Source of the DNA: DATARH01 sp035534855 | GTDB taxonomy: Bacteria > Pseudomonadota > Alphaproteobacteria > ATCC43930 > CGMCC-115725 | DNA: 64,000 nt | Assembly (NCBI GenBank): GCA_035534855.1 | Contig: DATLRD010000083.1 | Location: 68,286 to 132,285 of the forward strand | Direction: 5' to 3' | The notes under the pieces: model-generated | What the model was told of the DNA's origin: nothing | The model's database searches: none | What the model saw: the letters and a program-made list of their open reading frames with translations, nothing else | Shown here: piece by piece, positions 55,263 to 63,999 of the stretch | Layout of the letters: each line of letters starts with the position of its first letter | Numbering within the stretch: position 1 is the first letter of the stretch | Made by a program: the position numbers and the translations under genes

Positions 55263-55283
55263 CGAAGGGACGCATAAGCTCGC

Positions 55284-57782
55284 ATGGCAAACGATACCGA
55301 TACAAATCGCCCCGACGGCCCGCCCGGCGCCAATGGCGCCGCGCCCGGCAACGGGCACTATGACGAAACCTCGATCAAGGTGCTGCACGGGCTCGACCCG
55401 GTGCGCAAGCGGCCGGGCATGTATATCGGCGACACCGACGACGGCTCCGGCCTGCATCACATGATCTACGAAGTCGTCGACAACGCGATCGACGAGGCGC
55501 TCGAAGGCTATTGCGACACGGTCACCGTGACCCTCAACGCCGACGGCTCGTGCACGGTCAGCGATAACGGCCGCGGCATCCCGGTCGGCATCCATGAAGA
55601 GGAAGGGGTTTCGGCCGCCGAGGTCATCATGACCCAGCTGCATGCCGGCGGTAAGTTCGACCAGAACTCGTACAAGGTCTCGGGCGGGTTGCACGGCGTC
55701 GGCGTGTCGGTGGTTAACGCGCTGTCAAAGCGGCTCGACATGCGCATCTTCCGCGACGGTTCGGAATGGTCCATGCGCTTTCGCGACGGCGTGCCTGAGG
55801 CGCCGCTTACCGAAATCGGCCCCGCTCCGGCCTGGCCGGCCGGCTCGTCGCGCACCGGGCTGGCCACCGGCACTGAGATCACCTTCGTGCCGAGTCCGGC
55901 CACCTTCACGAAGATCGAGTTTGACTTCACGACGATCGAGCACCGGCTGCGCGAGCTGGCGTTTCTGAACAGCGGCGTCACGCTGGTTTTTGCCGATCTG
56001 CGCGAGGCCGAACCGAAAACCGTGACCTTCCACTACGAGGGCGGGCTCGAAGCCTTTGTCGGCTATCTCGACCGGTCGAAACAGCCGCTCCACGCGCCGC
56101 CCGTCGCGATCAGGGGCGAGCGCGATGGCATCATTGTCGAGATTGCGATGGAGTGGACCGATTCCTACCACGAGACGATGCTGTGCTTTACCAATAACAT
56201 CCCGCAACGCGATGGCGGCACCCACCTCGCCGGGTTCCGCGCGGCGTTGACCCGCACCATCAATGCCTATGCCAATGACAGCGGCATCGCCAAAAAGGAA
56301 AAGATCGCGCTGCAGGGCGAGGACATGCGCGAGGGGCTGACCTGCATCCTGTCGGCCAAGATGCCCGACCCGAAATTCTCGTCGCAGACCAAGGACAAGC
56401 TGGTGTCGTCCGAGGTACGGCCGGTGGTCGAAGGGATCGTCGCCGATCGCCTGACCCAGTGGTTCGAGGAGCACCCGGCCGACGCGAAGAAGATCGTCGC
56501 CAAGGTCGTCGAGGCCGCCTCCGCGCGCGAGGCGGCGCGCAAGGCGCGCGACCTCACGCGCCGCAAGGGGGCGCTCGACATCGCCAACCTGCCCGGCAAG
56601 CTCGCCGATTGCCAGGAGCGCGACCCGGCCAAGAGCGAACTGTTCATCGTCGAGGGCGACAGCGCCGGCGGCTCGGCCAAGCAGGGGCGCGACCGGCGGT
56701 TCCAGGCGATCCTGCCGCTCAAGGGCAAGATCCTCAATGTCGAGCGCGCGCGCTTTGACAAGATGCTGTCGTCGGCCGAGATCGGCACGCTGATCCAGGC
56801 GCTCGGCACCGGCATCGGCAGCGAGGATTTCGAGCCCGACAAGGCGCGCTACCACCGCATCATCATCATGACCGACGCCGATGTCGACGGGAGCCATATC
56901 CGCACGCTGCTGTTGACGTTCTTCTTCCGGCAGATGCAGCCGCTGATCGAAAGGGGCTATCTCTACATCGCCCAGCCGCCGCTCTATCGGCTGCAGCGCG
57001 GCAATGCAAAGCCGGTTTATTTGAAGGACGACCCGGCGCTCGAAGCCTATTGCGTCGCCGCCGCGCTGCGCGACGCCGTGTTCCACCAGCACGACGGCGG
57101 CCAGCGCGCCGGAAATGACCTCCAGGCCCTGCTCGATCAGGCGCGGGCGCAGCGCCGCTGGCTGATGCCGCTCGCCCAGAAGATCGGCAGCCTTGATGTC
57201 GCCGAGCAGGCGGCGATCGCCGGTGCGCTGGCGATAGCCGCCGACCGCGAGGCGGCGCAGGCTGCCGCCGAGCGCACCGCTGCGCGGCTCAACCTGATCG
57301 CCGAGAGCGCTGAGGCGCCGTGGCGCGGCGAGGCGGCAAGCGACGGCGTCATGGTGTTCACCCGAACCCGCCGCGGCCTCGACGAGCGCCGCGAGATCGA
57401 CCCGATGCTGACCCGCGGCAACGAGGCGCGCCGGCTCGATGCCGACAGCGAGGCGATGCGCGAAACCTTTGAGCGCCCGGGCAAGCTCGTCGCGCGCGAC
57501 CGCGAATACCGCATTACCGGCCCGGCCGGCCTCGTCGACGCGATCATGGAGCAGGGCCGCCGTGGCTTTGACGTCACCCGCTACAAGGGCCTCGGCGAGA
57601 TGAACCCCGAGCAGCTGTGGGAAACCACCCTCGACCCCGAAATCCGCTCGCTCCTGCAAGTCAGGCTGACCCACGCCGACATCGCCGAAGAGACCTTCTC
57701 GACGCTGATGGGCGACCTCGTCGAACCGCGCCGCGAATTCATCCAGGCCAACGCGCTGAACGTCGCCAACCTGGATGTGTGA
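55284..57782 (+). CDS. gyrB: DNA gyrase subunit B
   Basis: An 832-residue type II topoisomerase ATPase subunit. The GHKL ATP site has EVVDNAIDEAL, the DNGRGIPVG motif and the glycine-rich lid GGLHGVGVSVVNAL; the TOPRIM part has IVEGDSAGGSAKQGRDR and TDADVDGSHIRTLLLTFF. A region of about 165 residues (from PVYLKDD to VMVFTRTRRG) is the insertion usual in Gram-negative GyrB. The C-terminus RRGFDVTRYKGLGEMNPEQLW is intact. Confidence 0.98.
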   Translation: MANDTDTNRPDGPPGANGAAPGNGHYDETSIKVLHGLDPVRKRPGMYIGDTDDGSGLHHMIYEVVDNAIDEALEGYCDTVTVTLNADGSCTVSDNGRGIPVGIHEEEGVSAAEVIMTQLHAGGKFDQNSYKVSGGLHGVGVSVVNALSKRLDMRIFRDGSEWSMRFRDGVPEAPLTEIGPAPAWPAGSSRTGLATGTEITFVPSPATFTKIEFDFTTIEHRLRELAFLNSGVTLVFADLREAEPKTVTFHYEGGLEAFVGYLDRSKQPLHAPPVAIRGERDGIIVEIAMEWTDSYHETMLCFTNNIPQRDGGTHLAGFRAALTRTINAYANDSGIAKKEKIALQGEDMREGLTCILSAKMPDPKFSSQTKDKLVSSEVRPVVEGIVADRLTQWFEEHPADAKKIVAKVVEAASAREAARKARDLTRRKGALDIANLPGKLADCQERDPAKSELFIVEGDSAGGSAKQGRDRRFQAILPLKGKILNVERARFDKMLSSAEIGTLIQALGTGIGSEDFEPDKARYHRIIIMTDADVDGSHIRTLLLTFFFRQMQPLIERGYLYIAQPPLYRLQRGNAKPVYLKDDPALEAYCVAAALRDAVFHQHDGGQRAGNDLQALLDQARAQRRWLMPLAQKIGSLDVAEQAAIAGALAIAADREAAQAAAERTAARLNLIAESAEAPWRGEAASDGVMVFTRTRRGLDERREIDPMLTRGNEARRLDADSEAMRETFERPGKLVARDREYRITGPAGLVDAIMEQGRRGFDVTRYKGLGEMNPEQLWETTLDPEIRSLLQVRLTHADIAEETFSTLMGDLVEPRREFIQANALNVANLDV

Positions 57783-57850
57783 GAGGGCAGCCCTCCGCAA
57801 GCGAAAGCGGTGCTACAGGGTCGCGGTAGCGCAATCACCGTGCGGGCTTC

Positions 57851-58537
57851 ATGCCGCCGGCTGAGCCGCGCACCGCCCTTGTCGCCGGCGCATCGCGCGG
57901 GCTGGGGCTCGGCCTCGTCGCCGAGTTGCGTTCGCGCAATTGGTCGGTGGTCGGCACGGCGCGTGACGACGAGGGCGCGCGACGACTGGAGGCACTCGGC
58001 GCACGAGCCGAGCGGCTCGATATTGCCGACCCGGCGTCGCTCGCCGCCCTCGCCCGACGTCTCGCCGACGAAACCTTCGACCTTGTCTTCGTCAATGCCG
58101 GGATCAAGGGGCCGGCGCACCAGGATGCGGCGCGGGCGACCCCGACTGAAATCGCCGAGCTGTTTCAGGTCAACGCGGTCGCGCCGATCCGCCTCGCCCG
58201 CGCCGTTCTCGTCCAGGTGCGCGACGGCGGCACGATCGCCTTTATGAGTTCCGATCTCGGCAGCGTTTCCGGCAACAGCGACGGCTATATCGAGCTCTAC
58301 CGCGCCAGCAAGGCGGCGCTCAATTCCCTGATCCGCAGCTTCACGGCCGGGCTCGGCGGGCAGCGGGCGACGGTGCTGGCGGTGCACCCCGGCTGGGTGC
58401 GCACCGACATGGGCGGCGCCGAGGCACCGCTCTCGATCGCCGAAAGCTGCCGCGGCATCGTCGATGTGCTGGAGCGCCGTGCCGGCACGCTGCGCCACGG
58501 GTTTGTTGATTACCGTGCCCGCGAGATCGCCTGGTGA
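57851..58537 (+). CDS. Short-chain dehydrogenase/reductase (SDR)
   Basis: A 228-residue Rossmann-fold oxidoreductase. The cofactor motif is GASRGLGLG (residues ~13-21), a FVNAGI segment replaces the usual NNAG, the catalytic Ser lies in FMSSDLGS and the YRASK motif gives Tyr-x3-Lys. It resembles C-factor-type SDRs. The substrate is unknown. It is convergent with the sugar-dehydrogenase-like gene, with a 3-base gap. Confidence 0.82.
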   Translation: MPPAEPRTALVAGASRGLGLGLVAELRSRNWSVVGTARDDEGARRLEALGARAERLDIADPASLAALARRLADETFDLVFVNAGIKGPAHQDAARATPTEIAELFQVNAVAPIRLARAVLVQVRDGGTIAFMSSDLGSVSGNSDGYIELYRASKAALNSLIRSFTAGLGGQRATVLAVHPGWVRTDMGGAEAPLSIAESCRGIVDVLERRAGTLRHGFVDYRAREIAW

Positions 58538-58540
58538 GCC

Positions 58541-59968
58541 TTACCGGCCGCCGGTATAGCTGACCCGCCAGATCGTGCCGTTGCCGTCTTCGCTGACCAG
58601 CAGCGCGCCGTCCTTCGCGACCGCGACGCCGACCGGCCGGCCCCACACATTGCCGTCCGGGGTCACGAACCCGGTCAGGAAATCCTCGTACTCCCCCGTC
58701 GGCACGCCATTTTTGACGATCACGCGCACCACCTTGTAGCCGGTGCGCTGCCGCCGGTTCCATGAGCCGTGCAGCGCGACGAAAGCGCTGCCGCGGTAAC
58801 TCGCCGGGAACATCGCGCCGTCGTAAAAGCACATTTCGAGTGGCGCCGAATGTGGCTGGATCAGCACGTCGGGCACAGTCACCTTGCCGGCAAGGTCGGG
58901 CCGTTCGCCGCGGTGCCGCGGATCGGGGTGGTCGCCGATATAGTACCAGGGCCAGCCGTAAAACCCGCCCGCCCGCACCCGCGTCACGTAATCGGGCGGC
59001 AGGTTGTCGCCGAGCCCGTCGCGCTCGTTGACCGCGCACCACAGATCACCGGTGTGCGGCTCGACCGCCATGGTAACGCAGTTGCGCAGGCCGGTCGCGA
59101 ACACCCGCCGGCCGCCGCCCTTTGGATCGAATTCGAGCACGTCCGCCCGCCCCTCCTCGCGCCCCCAGGCGGCACCGAGCGGCATCCGCGCCGCCCATTC
59201 CCGCACCTCGGCGGCCTTTTGCCGATCCATGCCCTCGGCATCGTTCGACCCGGAGCCGACCGCCACGAACATCCGCCTGCCATCGGGGGAGAACGCGACG
59301 TCGCGGGTCCAGTGGCCGCCCCTGGTTTCGCTCAGCGCCGGCACGATTGTCTCGGCCGGCCCCCTCGCCCGCAAATCACCGTTACGGTAGGCAAACCGCA
59401 CCACCGCGTTGGTTTCCGCGACATAGACAAAGCGTGGGTCCGGCCCCGGCGGGTAGAAGGCGATGCCGAACGGGTGGTTGAGCCGGGCCGCGAAGATTTG
59501 TGCCGTTTCCGCCCGCTTGGCGCCCGGCGCGGCGTGTAACACCCTGACCCGGCCGGCGCGGCTCTCGGCAACAAACACGTCGCCGTTCGGCGCCACGCGC
59601 ATCGCGCGCGGCGCATCCAGCCGATCGGCAAATTTTGTGACCGCAAACCCGGGCGGCACCGCAAGCCGCGCGCCCTCCGGCTCGGCGACGATCCGCGGCC
59701 CCTGACGCGCTGAGGCGCTGGCAAACGGCGCCGGCATATCGGCCGGCGTTATCTGGCGCCGCACGCCCGGCGCGTCGCTGCGCCAGTCGCCATAGGCCGC
59801 CGGCCCGGTCAGCACCGGCGAGGCTGCCCTTGCCGGGCCTGTCAGCCCGCCCACAAGGCACGCCACCGCGGCGAGCGCCGCGACAGGCGGCGCAAGCCGG
59901 CGCAGCGGCAGGGGATTTATTCCGCCGCCGCCTTGACCGGCACCGGGAGCGGCTCGGTGCCGGTCCAC
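58541..59968 (-). CDS. Secreted PQQ-dependent sugar dehydrogenase-like beta-propeller protein
   Basis: Up to 475 residues with a signal peptide-like N-terminus (LRRLAPPVAALAAVACLVGG, then a PARAA cleavage-type site) and a GDH/sorbosone-dehydrogenase beta-propeller (GPRIVAEPEGARLAVPPGF, FADRLDAPRAMRVAPNGDVF, GFYGWPWYYIGDHPDPRH). Periplasmic aldose or sorbosone oxidation is the family function; cofactor-binding residues cannot be verified by eye. The only ordinary start is GTG 59968, which overlaps the upstream VOC gene by 52 bases and adds a charged stretch before the signal; a CTG at 59911 would begin right at the signal peptide. No PQQ genes are in the window. Confidence 0.75.
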   Translation of the reverse strand: MDRHRAAPGAGQGGGGINPLPLRRLAPPVAALAAVACLVGGLTGPARAASPVLTGPAAYGDWRSDAPGVRRQITPADMPAPFASASARQGPRIVAEPEGARLAVPPGFAVTKFADRLDAPRAMRVAPNGDVFVAESRAGRVRVLHAAPGAKRAETAQIFAARLNHPFGIAFYPPGPDPRFVYVAETNAVVRFAYRNGDLRARGPAETIVPALSETRGGHWTRDVAFSPDGRRMFVAVGSGSNDAEGMDRQKAAEVREWAARMPLGAAWGREEGRADVLEFDPKGGGRRVFATGLRNCVTMAVEPHTGDLWCAVNERDGLGDNLPPDYVTRVRAGGFYGWPWYYIGDHPDPRHRGERPDLAGKVTVPDVLIQPHSAPLEMCFYDGAMFPASYRGSAFVALHGSWNRRQRTGYKVVRVIVKNGVPTGEYEDFLTGFVTPDGNVWGRPVGVAVAKDGALLVSEDGNGTIWRVSYTGGR

Positions 59969-60339
59969 GGGTTCTCGGCGACATCGAACAGGATGCCTTC
60001 CGGCCCGTAGAACTTGACCTCGAACCCGCCGGTGCGGTCAGGGTTGCCCTGGTCCATGTAATGCCGGCCGCCCGCCGCCTCGACCACCTTGGCGGCGTCA
60101 TCGACATTCTCGACGAGGATGCCGAAATGGTGCGGTCCGGTGTAATCCATGCCCTTGCCGATCTGGTCGGACTTGAAGCGCAGCACCGCCAGGTCGATCG
60201 TGCCGTCGCTCAAATGATGGCCGTAGGCGAGTGGCCCGTCGCTGGTGCGCACGATCTTGAAATCGAACGCCTTGCAGTAGAAATCGGCCATCGCATCGGG
60301 GTCCTTTGCGGCGATGGCGATGTGGCGCAGCTTAGCCAT
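59917..60339 (-). CDS. VOC-fold (glyoxalase-like) protein, copy 2
   Basis: A 140-residue vicinal-oxygen-chelate protein with paired beta-alpha-beta-beta-beta halves (MAKLRHIAIAAKDPDAMADF, then HHFGILVENVDDAAKVVEA). Possible metal ligands are the His in LRHIAIA, one in GPHHFGI and the Glu in LFDVAEN. It closely resembles the adjacent copy upstream (shared GKGMDY, HHFGILVE, PLPVPVK-like tail), indicating tandem duplication. Substrate unknown; ring-cleaving dioxygenase and lyase roles are possible. Confidence 0.82.
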   Translation of the reverse strand: MAKLRHIAIAAKDPDAMADFYCKAFDFKIVRTSDGPLAYGHHLSDGTIDLAVLRFKSDQIGKGMDYTGPHHFGILVENVDDAAKVVEAAGGRHYMDQGNPDRTGGFEVKFYGPEGILFDVAENPWTGTEPLPVPVKAAAE

Positions 60340-60368
60340 GATTCAGGCTCCTTCGGGTCTCGACGCCC

Positions 60369-60794
60369 TTATTCGGCGGCTTCCTTGACCGGTGCGGGCA
60401 GCGGCTCGGCGCCGGCCCAGCCGTGTTCGGCGATGTCGAACAGAATGTGCTCGGGCCCAAAGAACTTCTTCTCGAAATACCCGGCCTGATTCCCGCCATG
60501 GCCCTGGTCGATGAAATGCGAGGCGCCAAGCGACTCGAGCTTCTTCGAGAACGCGTCGACATCCTCGACCAGAATGCCGAAATGGTGGATGCCGCGGTAA
60601 TCCATGCCCTTGCCGAGCTGGTCGGTCTTGAATTTGAGAATCGCCATGTTGAGCGTGCCGTCGCTGAGGAACACGCCGTCGGCGAGGTAGCCGTTGGGCC
60701 GCCCGACTTCCTTGAAGTCGAATGCCTTCTTGTAGAACTCGGCCATCGCCTCGGGATCTTCGGCGGCGATCGCGATATGGCGCAGCTTGGGCAT
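60369..60794 (-). CDS. VOC-fold (glyoxalase-like) protein, copy 1
   Basis: A 141-residue VOC protein, paralogue of the next gene downstream (29 bases away): LRHIAIAAEDPEAMAEFY, GKGMDYRGIHHFGILVEDVD and a PLPAPVKEAAE tail are shared. GGAGG stands before the ATG at 60794, which is chosen over an upstream start because both copies then begin MxKLRHIAIAA. Likely an enzyme of a small catabolic or detoxification pathway, product unknown. Confidence 0.82.
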   Translation of the reverse strand: MPKLRHIAIAAEDPEAMAEFYKKAFDFKEVGRPNGYLADGVFLSDGTLNMAILKFKTDQLGKGMDYRGIHHFGILVEDVDAFSKKLESLGASHFIDQGHGGNQAGYFEKKFFGPEHILFDIAEHGWAGAEPLPAPVKEAAE

Positions 60795-60834
60795 GGCGGC
60801 CTCCTTCGGAATGGATTGCGTCTTTTCTACCACG

Positions 60835-61302
60835 TCAGGCGGCTCCGCTCGAAGCGCCCTTTAGCGGATCGAGCGAAATCCGCGCGAGAATTTCCGCCAT
60901 TGCCTTGCCGACCCGCCGCACCGCCTCGTCGCGCGAAAACAGGCCGAACCGGTCGAATTCCGGCAGCATCGCACCGTCGTGCGCCGGAAAGCACGAGGCG
61001 CAGTGGAGCAATTTCGGGTCGGGCAAGACCGGCGGCACCCAGAGGAACAGCGCCAGCCCCTTGTCGCGGCGATAGGGATAGAGGCCGAGCGGCACCAGCG
61101 CCGCCGCATCGACCGAGAGCCCGGTTTCCTCGCCGAGTTCGCGCCGCGCCGCGGCGGCGAATTCCTCGCCCGGCTCGGCAACGCCTTTCGGAATGTCCCA
61201 GCGCGGGGTGCGCGTAGCATGGCCGAGCAGGATCAGCCGCCCGTCGGTGACAATGACCCCACAGCTGAACGGCTTGGCGATCGTGCCTTCCGCGGCAGTC
61301 AC
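60835..61302 (-). CDS. Nudix hydrolase
   Basis: A 155-residue Nudix-fold pyrophosphohydrolase. The Nudix box is intact: GVAEPGEEFAAAARRELGEETG (G-x5-E-x7-R-E-x2-E-E-x-G), near residues 40-61. It is preceded by PRWDIPKG, typical of the fold. Substrate unknown (nucleoside diphosphate derivatives are usual). It starts with GTG overlapping the stop of the small lipoprotein gene (GTGA) and lies 40 bases ahead of the first VOC gene. Confidence 0.87.
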   Translation of the reverse strand: MTAAEGTIAKPFSCGVIVTDGRLILLGHATRTPRWDIPKGVAEPGEEFAAAARRELGEETGLSVDAAALVPLGLYPYRRDKGLALFLWVPPVLPDPKLLHCASCFPAHDGAMLPEFDRFGLFSRDEAVRRVGKAMAEILARISLDPLKGASSGAA

Positions 61303-61448
61303 GGATGCGCCGCCCCGCCGGTCACACCGCCGTAGAAGCCGCCGCTGTGCTGCTGGTCGCGGTCGGAATCAGCATGGCGCTGGCAGGCCGCGACGGCGAG
61401 GCAGGCCGCCAGCACCAGCACAAGGCTGCACGGCCAGGCCCGGCTCAT
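61299..61448 (-). CDS. Small lipoprotein (49 residues)
   Basis: A 49-residue protein with a lipoprotein signal: a short basic start (MSRAW), a hydrophobic core (SLVLVLAACLAV) and a lipobox AVAAC, after which the mature part is only about 25 residues, rich in Asp, Gln and Gly. Its ATG overlaps the stop of the upstream dioxygenase-like gene (ATGA), and its TGA overlaps the Nudix start (GTGA). Both overlaps argue that it is translated. Function unknown; similar small lipoproteins are common near the ends of operons and are often missed in annotation. Confidence 0.7.
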   Translation of the reverse strand: MSRAWPCSLVLVLAACLAVAACQRHADSDRDQQHSGGFYGGVTGGAAHP

Positions 61449-62281
61449 TCGGCCGCCTCGTGCCGGACGACCTCCTCGGCGTTCGCCGCACGAAACCGCG
61501 CCACCGCGGCTTCGTGAAATGCCCGCTCGGCCGAACCGCAATCAGCCTGCGGCCGGGGTTCATCGTCGAAGTGACCATGGCGATCGGTGCCGCGCACCAG
61601 CATCGCGCTGAGCCGCGTCGCGCAGCGGCAGCGCGTCGCCGCCGGGATGTATGAGATGCCGAGCCCGATGCGGCGGTGGTCGCTGGTATTCGGCCCGGAG
61701 CGGTGCACCAGGTGCGTGTGGTGCAGCGACATCTGCCCGGCCTTGACCGCCATGAAGGCGGTGTTGCCGCGGTCGAACGCGGCGGTCACGGTCTGCCCGC
61801 GCGACAGCAGGTTATCTGGTGAATCCGATTGGCCGTGGTTTAGCGCGCCGTACTTGTGACTGCCGGGAACCACCTCCATGCAGCCGGATTCGACCGGCGC
61901 ATCGGTCAGCGCCACCCAGGCTGTTACCTGCATCGCCGGTTCGAGCCCGAAATACGCCGCATCCTGATGCCAGCTGACAAACGCCGGGTCGTGCGCGCTC
62001 TTCGGCCAGATCGACAGGTGAAACAGCCGGATGTCGGGCCCGATCAGATCCTCGACCGGGTCGAGCACCGCCGGATGGTGAACGATCTCGTCGACCCAGC
62101 GAAACAGCAGGTGCGGCTTGAAATTGTGCCCTTTGCCAAAGCGCCGCCCGTCGCTGCGCTCGAACTCCTCGAGCCGGTCGCTCCAGCCGAGCGCCCTCTC
62201 GCGCGGAAACACATCGACCGGAAACAGAAACCCGTCGCGCTCATAGCGCGCGATCTCGACATCGCTCAGTCGCTTGCCCAT
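61445..62281 (-). CDS. Phytanoyl-CoA dioxygenase (PhyH) family protein
   Basis: A 278-residue Fe(II)/2-oxoglutarate dioxygenase-like protein. The iron-binding triad is visible as SWHQDAAYF (His-x-Asp) and THLVHRSGPN (distal His, followed by the 2-oxoglutarate Arg in HRSGPN). Family members hydroxylate many small molecules; the substrate is unknown. It starts a leftward operon with a small lipoprotein and the Nudix gene and is divergent from the gamma-glutamyltransferase gene. Confidence 0.83.
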   Translation of the reverse strand: MGKRLSDVEIARYERDGFLFPVDVFPRERALGWSDRLEEFERSDGRRFGKGHNFKPHLLFRWVDEIVHHPAVLDPVEDLIGPDIRLFHLSIWPKSAHDPAFVSWHQDAAYFGLEPAMQVTAWVALTDAPVESGCMEVVPGSHKYGALNHGQSDSPDNLLSRGQTVTAAFDRGNTAFMAVKAGQMSLHHTHLVHRSGPNTSDHRRIGLGISYIPAATRCRCATRLSAMLVRGTDRHGHFDDEPRPQADCGSAERAFHEAAVARFRAANAEEVVRHEAAE

Positions 62282-62388
62282 TCGCCGGTCCCTCGCTGTC
62301 GATCAGCCTAGCCGCTCGCCGCGTGATTGTCATTGCGACGGCGCACGGCGGCGACGCACTCTCGACAACCCTGAGGGAGGATTCTTCG

Positions 62389-63999
62389 ATGGCCGAGCCC
62401 GCCCGTCCCTACCGTGCGCTGATCATCGGCCGGCGCGGCGCGGTCGCCGCCAACCACCCGCTGGCCGCCCAGGCCGGGCTCTTGGCATTGCGCGCCGGCG
62501 GCAATGCGGTCGATGCCGCGGTCGCGGTCGCGGCGAGCCTCGCGGTCGTCGAGCCGATGATGTCGGGGCTCGGTGGCGACGCGTTCTACCATGTGTTCGA
62601 CGCCAAGAGCGGGCGCGCGACGGTGTTCAACGGCACCGGCCCGGCGCCGCGCGCCGCGACGCCCGAGCGTTATGCCGCCGGCATCCCACGCACCGGCCCG
62701 CTGTCGGCCTCGGTGCCCGGAATGCTGGCCGGGCTCGGCGCGATGCACCGCGCCCACGGCCGGCTGCCCTGGCACGACCTGTTCGGCGAGGCGATCGCGC
62801 AGGCAGGCGACGGCTTCGGCGCAACGCCGCATTACTGCCATTTCGCCGCCGAGCACCGGTCGATGCTGCGCGCCGACCGGCGCAGCGCAACCGTCTTTCT
62901 GCGCGACGGCGACGCCCCCGCGGTCGGCACCGCGATCGTCCAGCCTGATCTGGCCCGCACCCTCGAAGAAATCGCCGCCGACGGGCCGGATTGCCTTTAT
63001 CGCGGCCGCCTCGCCCACCGCTTCGCTGCCGGCTGCACGGAAACAGAGGCGCCGGTCGGCGAGGCCGACCTCGCCGAATACCAGGCCGAGGAGCAGGCGC
63101 CGCTGGCGATCGACTACCGCGGCTATACGGTGCTGAACGCGCCGCCCAACTCGACCGGGTTCGTGCTGCTGCAGGAATTGAAGATCGCCGAGAATTTCGA
63201 CCTCGCGGCGATGGGCCTCGGCTCGGCCGATCTGGTGCACACGCTGGTCGAGGCCAAAAAGCTCGCCTTTGACGACCGCGAGCGCTGGGGCTCCGACCCG
63301 CGCACGCTCCAGCCGCCGTTCGCCGAGCTACTGTCGGCGGAGTATTGCGCCCGCCTCGCCGCCCGCATCGACCCGCGCCGCGCGGCACCGCTGCGCGGCC
63401 TCGCCGACGCCGCCGGCGACACCACCTATTTCTGCACCGCCGACGGCGACGGCAACGCCGTTTCCGGTATCCAGAGCATCAACAGCGCCTGGGGTTCGGG
63501 CGTCATCGCCGGCGACACCGGCATCCTGCTCAACAACCGCATGGCCTATTGGCACCTCGACCCGGCGCACCCGAATTTCCTGCGCCCCGGCCGGCGCGTA
63601 CGCCACACGATGAACCCGCCGCTGGTGCTGAAGGACGGCAAGTTGTGGGCGGTGTTCGGAACCCCCGGCGCCGACAACCAGGTGCAGATCAACCTGCAGG
63701 TGCTGACCGCGCTGGTCGATTTCGGCCTCGACCCGCAGAGCGCCGCCGAGATGCCGCGCTGGACCTCGAATGTCTCGGGCCAGTACGCCAACCATCCCCA
63801 TACCGGGCCCGACGTGCTGACGATCGAGCGCCGCTTTGCCGAGGCGGTGCGCCGTGATCTCGCGGCTCGCTTGCATCCGGTCGACACGGTCGGCGACCTC
63901 GACGGGCCGTGCTCGGTCGAGATCATCCGCCGCGCCGCGGGCGGCATGCTCTACGCCGGCTCCGACCCGCGCCGCGACGGCTGGGCGCTCGCGTGGTAG
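62389..63999 (+). CDS. Gamma-glutamyltransferase family protein
   Basis: A 536-residue Ntn hydrolase expected to process itself into two subunits. The autoprocessing nucleophile is the Thr in AGDTTYFCTADGDGNAVS, at about residue 345, with the first part holding GLLALRAGGNAVDAAVAVAASLAVVEP and GPLSASVPGM. Most members transfer or hydrolyse gamma-glutamyl groups of glutathione; no signal peptide is evident, unlike the periplasmic E. coli enzyme, so a cytoplasmic amidase-type role is possible. GAGGGAGG precedes the ATG. It ends at the last full codon of the window (TAG). Confidence 0.87.
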   Translation: MAEPARPYRALIIGRRGAVAANHPLAAQAGLLALRAGGNAVDAAVAVAASLAVVEPMMSGLGGDAFYHVFDAKSGRATVFNGTGPAPRAATPERYAAGIPRTGPLSASVPGMLAGLGAMHRAHGRLPWHDLFGEAIAQAGDGFGATPHYCHFAAEHRSMLRADRRSATVFLRDGDAPAVGTAIVQPDLARTLEEIAADGPDCLYRGRLAHRFAAGCTETEAPVGEADLAEYQAEEQAPLAIDYRGYTVLNAPPNSTGFVLLQELKIAENFDLAAMGLGSADLVHTLVEAKKLAFDDRERWGSDPRTLQPPFAELLSAEYCARLAARIDPRRAAPLRGLADAAGDTTYFCTADGDGNAVSGIQSINSAWGSGVIAGDTGILLNNRMAYWHLDPAHPNFLRPGRRVRHTMNPPLVLKDGKLWAVFGTPGADNQVQINLQVLTALVDFGLDPQSAAEMPRWTSNVSGQYANHPHTGPDVLTIERRFAEAVRRDLAARLHPVDTVGDLDGPCSVEIIRRAAGGMLYAGSDPRRDGWALAW

